IMG/VR virus record: IMGVR_UViG_3300047554_000198
Coordinates: 1-38,347 of that record
DNA length: 38,347 nucleotides
Strand: one strand, 5' to 3'
Source of the DNA: a virus
Positions 36,954 through 38,347 of this stretch are shown here, piece by piece (the first letter of the stretch is position 1; each line of letters opens with the position of its first letter). The translations under genes and the position numbers were made by a program. A model generated the notes under the pieces. The model saw nothing but the letters and a program-made list of their open reading frames with translations, did no database searches and was not told where the DNA came from.

Positions 36954-37733
36954 ATGTTAGTAGATGATAACGAAGAGTTAGGCTCAGGTAGTGAACTGGA
37001 AGCTGTTGAACAAACACAAGTACAACAGACAGCCCCTGAACCCCAACAACCAGCTTTTGAAGTCCCCGAGAAATATAAGGGCAAGACAGCAGAAGACATC
37101 ATTAGGATGCACCAAGAGGCTGAAAAGCTCATTGGTAAGCAAGCCCAAGAGGTTGGTGAGGTTCGTAAGTTAGCCGATGAACTCCTGAAACAAAGTCTCG
37201 CATCGAATAAACCTCAACATATTGAACAGCAAGAGCCTGAAATTGACTTCTTTGAAGACCCCAAGAAAGCAATTCAGAAAGAACTGTCAGCTCACCCTGA
37301 TGTTATCGCAGCTCGTGAAGCAGCTTTGACATTCAAGAAGATGCAGATTCAGCAGAAGTTGAACTCAGATCACCCTGATTTCACACAAGTTGTACAAGAT
37401 CCAGAGTTTGTTAACTGGGTAAAATCTTCACCCGTTCGCATGGGCTTGTACGCTAAAGCAGACGCTGAGTATGATTATGACAGTGCCAATGAGTTGTTGT
37501 CTACATTTAAACAGATCAAGTCTGTAAAGGCACAAGAGACTAAAGCAGCTGGAGAAGTTGCCCGTCAAAGTGCTTTGAAGAGTGCAGCTGTTGATGTAGG
37601 CGGTACAGGAGAGTCATCTAAGAAAGTTTATCGACGGGCTGATCTAATCCGTCTTCGTATGACTGACCCTGCTCGATATGAAGCTCTGTCTGATGACATT
37701 ATGAGAGCATATCAAGAAGGAAGGGTCCGCTGA
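36954..37733 (+). CDS. Scaffolding protein
   Basis: The 259-residue product has an acidic, Gln-rich N-terminus and then VPEKYKGKTAEDIIRMHQEA, a motif frequent in phage scaffolds. Coiled helices follow, with a central LNSDHPDFTQVVQDPEFVNW. The C-terminal KVYRRADLIRLRMTDPARYE is a basic helix that should bind the coat protein. It directs coat assembly and leaves before DNA entry. AGGAAAGGAAA precedes the start. Its stop overlaps the next start (ATGA). Confidence 0.83.
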   Translation: MLVDDNEELGSGSELEAVEQTQVQQTAPEPQQPAFEVPEKYKGKTAEDIIRMHQEAEKLIGKQAQEVGEVRKLADELLKQSLASNKPQHIEQQEPEIDFFEDPKKAIQKELSAHPDVIAAREAALTFKKMQIQQKLNSDHPDFTQVVQDPEFVNWVKSSPVRMGLYAKADAEYDYDSANELLSTFKQIKSVKAQETKAAGEVARQSALKSAAVDVGGTGESSKKVYRRADLIRLRMTDPARYEALSDDIMRAYQEGRVR

Positions 37734-38167
37734 TGGAATGTTCTCAACTAGAACTAGGATGGTTAGCAGGTATTATTGATGGTGAAGGAAGCATAACTGT
37801 TGTAAAACGAGGCCCTACATTTGTACCTTGCGTAAAGATGTCAAATACATCTAAATTACTAATAGACAAATATTGTAGTCTTTTAGATAAATTAGATATT
37901 TCATATCACTGTTACGGAAGACAAAAAGAAGGAAATCGTAAGTACCAATGGGAAGTTTCTGTTGAAGGTCGTCCGCGTGTTTTTAAATTTGTTACTCTAT
38001 TGCAAGATATTTTAATTGCAAAAAAGTCACAAGCAGAAAAAACACTGGAATGGATAGAAAGTAGAGGACTTGATTTAAGAGGTCCTTACACTGAACATCA
38101 ACTTCAAATTATCAAAGATATCCGAAACCTAAATGGTAGAGGAAGAGAATTTTCAGAAGCAAGTTAA
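37733..38167 (+). CDS. LAGLIDADG homing endonuclease
   Basis: The 144-residue protein has one LAGLIDADG motif, LGWLAGIIDGEGSI (residues 8-21; acidic D16 and E18), so it should act as a homodimer. The rest (KMSNTSKLLIDKYCSLLDKL, YQWEVSVEGRPRVFKFVTLL) follows the family fold. It separates scaffold and capsid genes, overlapping the scaffold stop. Its codons are much more A+T-rich than the neighbours', a sign of recent arrival. It is likely a free-standing mobile gene that spreads by cutting phages that lack it here. Confidence 0.88.
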   Translation: MECSQLELGWLAGIIDGEGSITVVKRGPTFVPCVKMSNTSKLLIDKYCSLLDKLDISYHCYGRQKEGNRKYQWEVSVEGRPRVFKFVTLLQDILIAKKSQAEKTLEWIESRGLDLRGPYTEHQLQIIKDIRNLNGRGREFSEAS

Positions 38168-38205
38168 GTAATAACATTTAATATTATAAATTAGGAGCTT
38201 TAAAA

Positions 38206-38347
38206 ATGGCCGCTACTTTTGCAGCAACCAATGCTGTTACCGTTTCCAACGCTGATGCGTTTATCCCCGAGATTTGGTCTGATGAGATCGTTGCCGCATA
38301 CAAGAAAAACTTGGTTGCAGCTAACCTCATCAAGAAAATGTCTCACC
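38206..38347 (+). CDS. Major capsid protein (5' part; continues at 3)
   Basis: ATG 38206 follows TAGGAG with good spacing and opens MAATFAATNAVTVSNADAFI, then PEIWSDEIVAAYKKNL. The frame runs off the window and joins the part at 3-923 through the 117-base overlap. The short AT-rich gap before it adjoins the homing endonuclease gene. Confidence 0.9.
   Translation, partial: MAATFAATNAVTVSNADAFIPEIWSDEIVAAYKKNLVAANLIKKMSH
38231..38347. repeat. Window-end overlap, right copy
   Basis: Matches bases 1-117 except at four of the five positions 38241-38245. Joining the copies gives a circle of 38,230 bases. Confidence 0.9.

Overview
This window is essentially one complete tailed-phage genome of the short-tailed (podovirus-like) type, linearised inside the major capsid gene. 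The last 117 bases repeat the first 117 bases almost exactly, so the ends join into a circular map of about 38,230 bp. I see no integrase, repressor, rRNA, tRNA or bacterial chromosomal gene. The gene content is lytic: T7-like replication genes, a podovirus head and tail module, and a lysis cassette. No phage RNA polymerase gene is visible, so transcription presumably uses the host enzyme. Freshwater or marine proteobacterial phages carry many of the same small proteins, so an environmental proteobacterial host is my inference; nothing in the sequence names the host.

The plus-strand late module starts at 32640 and runs through the end of the window to 14893. In order it holds small and large terminase, portal, two small proteins, scaffold, a LAGLIDADG homing endonuclease and the capsid gene, which spans the window ends. 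Then come small structural proteins, two tail-fibre-like proteins (one with a self-cleaving S74 chaperone domain), an adaptor and a nozzle (T7 gp11/gp12-like), and three large ejection-type proteins. The lysis cassette follows: three small membrane proteins, a 3TM holin, an inserted HNH endonuclease and an M15 endolysin. A two-way terminator lies at 14919-14939.

The minus-strand early/middle module runs leftward from about 31510 to 14967 as tightly overlapping genes. Its distal part is nucleotide metabolism and replication: glutaredoxin, class II ribonucleotide reductase, a DUF3310-type protein, metallophosphoesterase, T7-type endonuclease I, a HExxH protein, 5'-3' exonuclease, an SSB-like protein, family A DNA polymerase and primase-helicase. 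The promoter-proximal part (about 26.8-31.5 kb) is a dense set of small accessory proteins, several with zinc-ribbon motifs. At least twelve genes here and elsewhere on the minus strand are shorter than 60 codons; I read them directly from the sequence.

The two modules diverge from a roughly 1.1 kb non-coding control region (31510-32639). It contains promoter-like elements, a 20-bp tandem repeat with palindromic cores, and six 13-bp iterons built on TGTTTCAC, which is one half of the bacterial parS site. A G-rich block and an AT-rich tract follow. A plus-strand promoter then drives a long, hairpin-rich leader ahead of the terminase genes. This is the best candidate for a replication origin or control locus and the most unusual part of the window.
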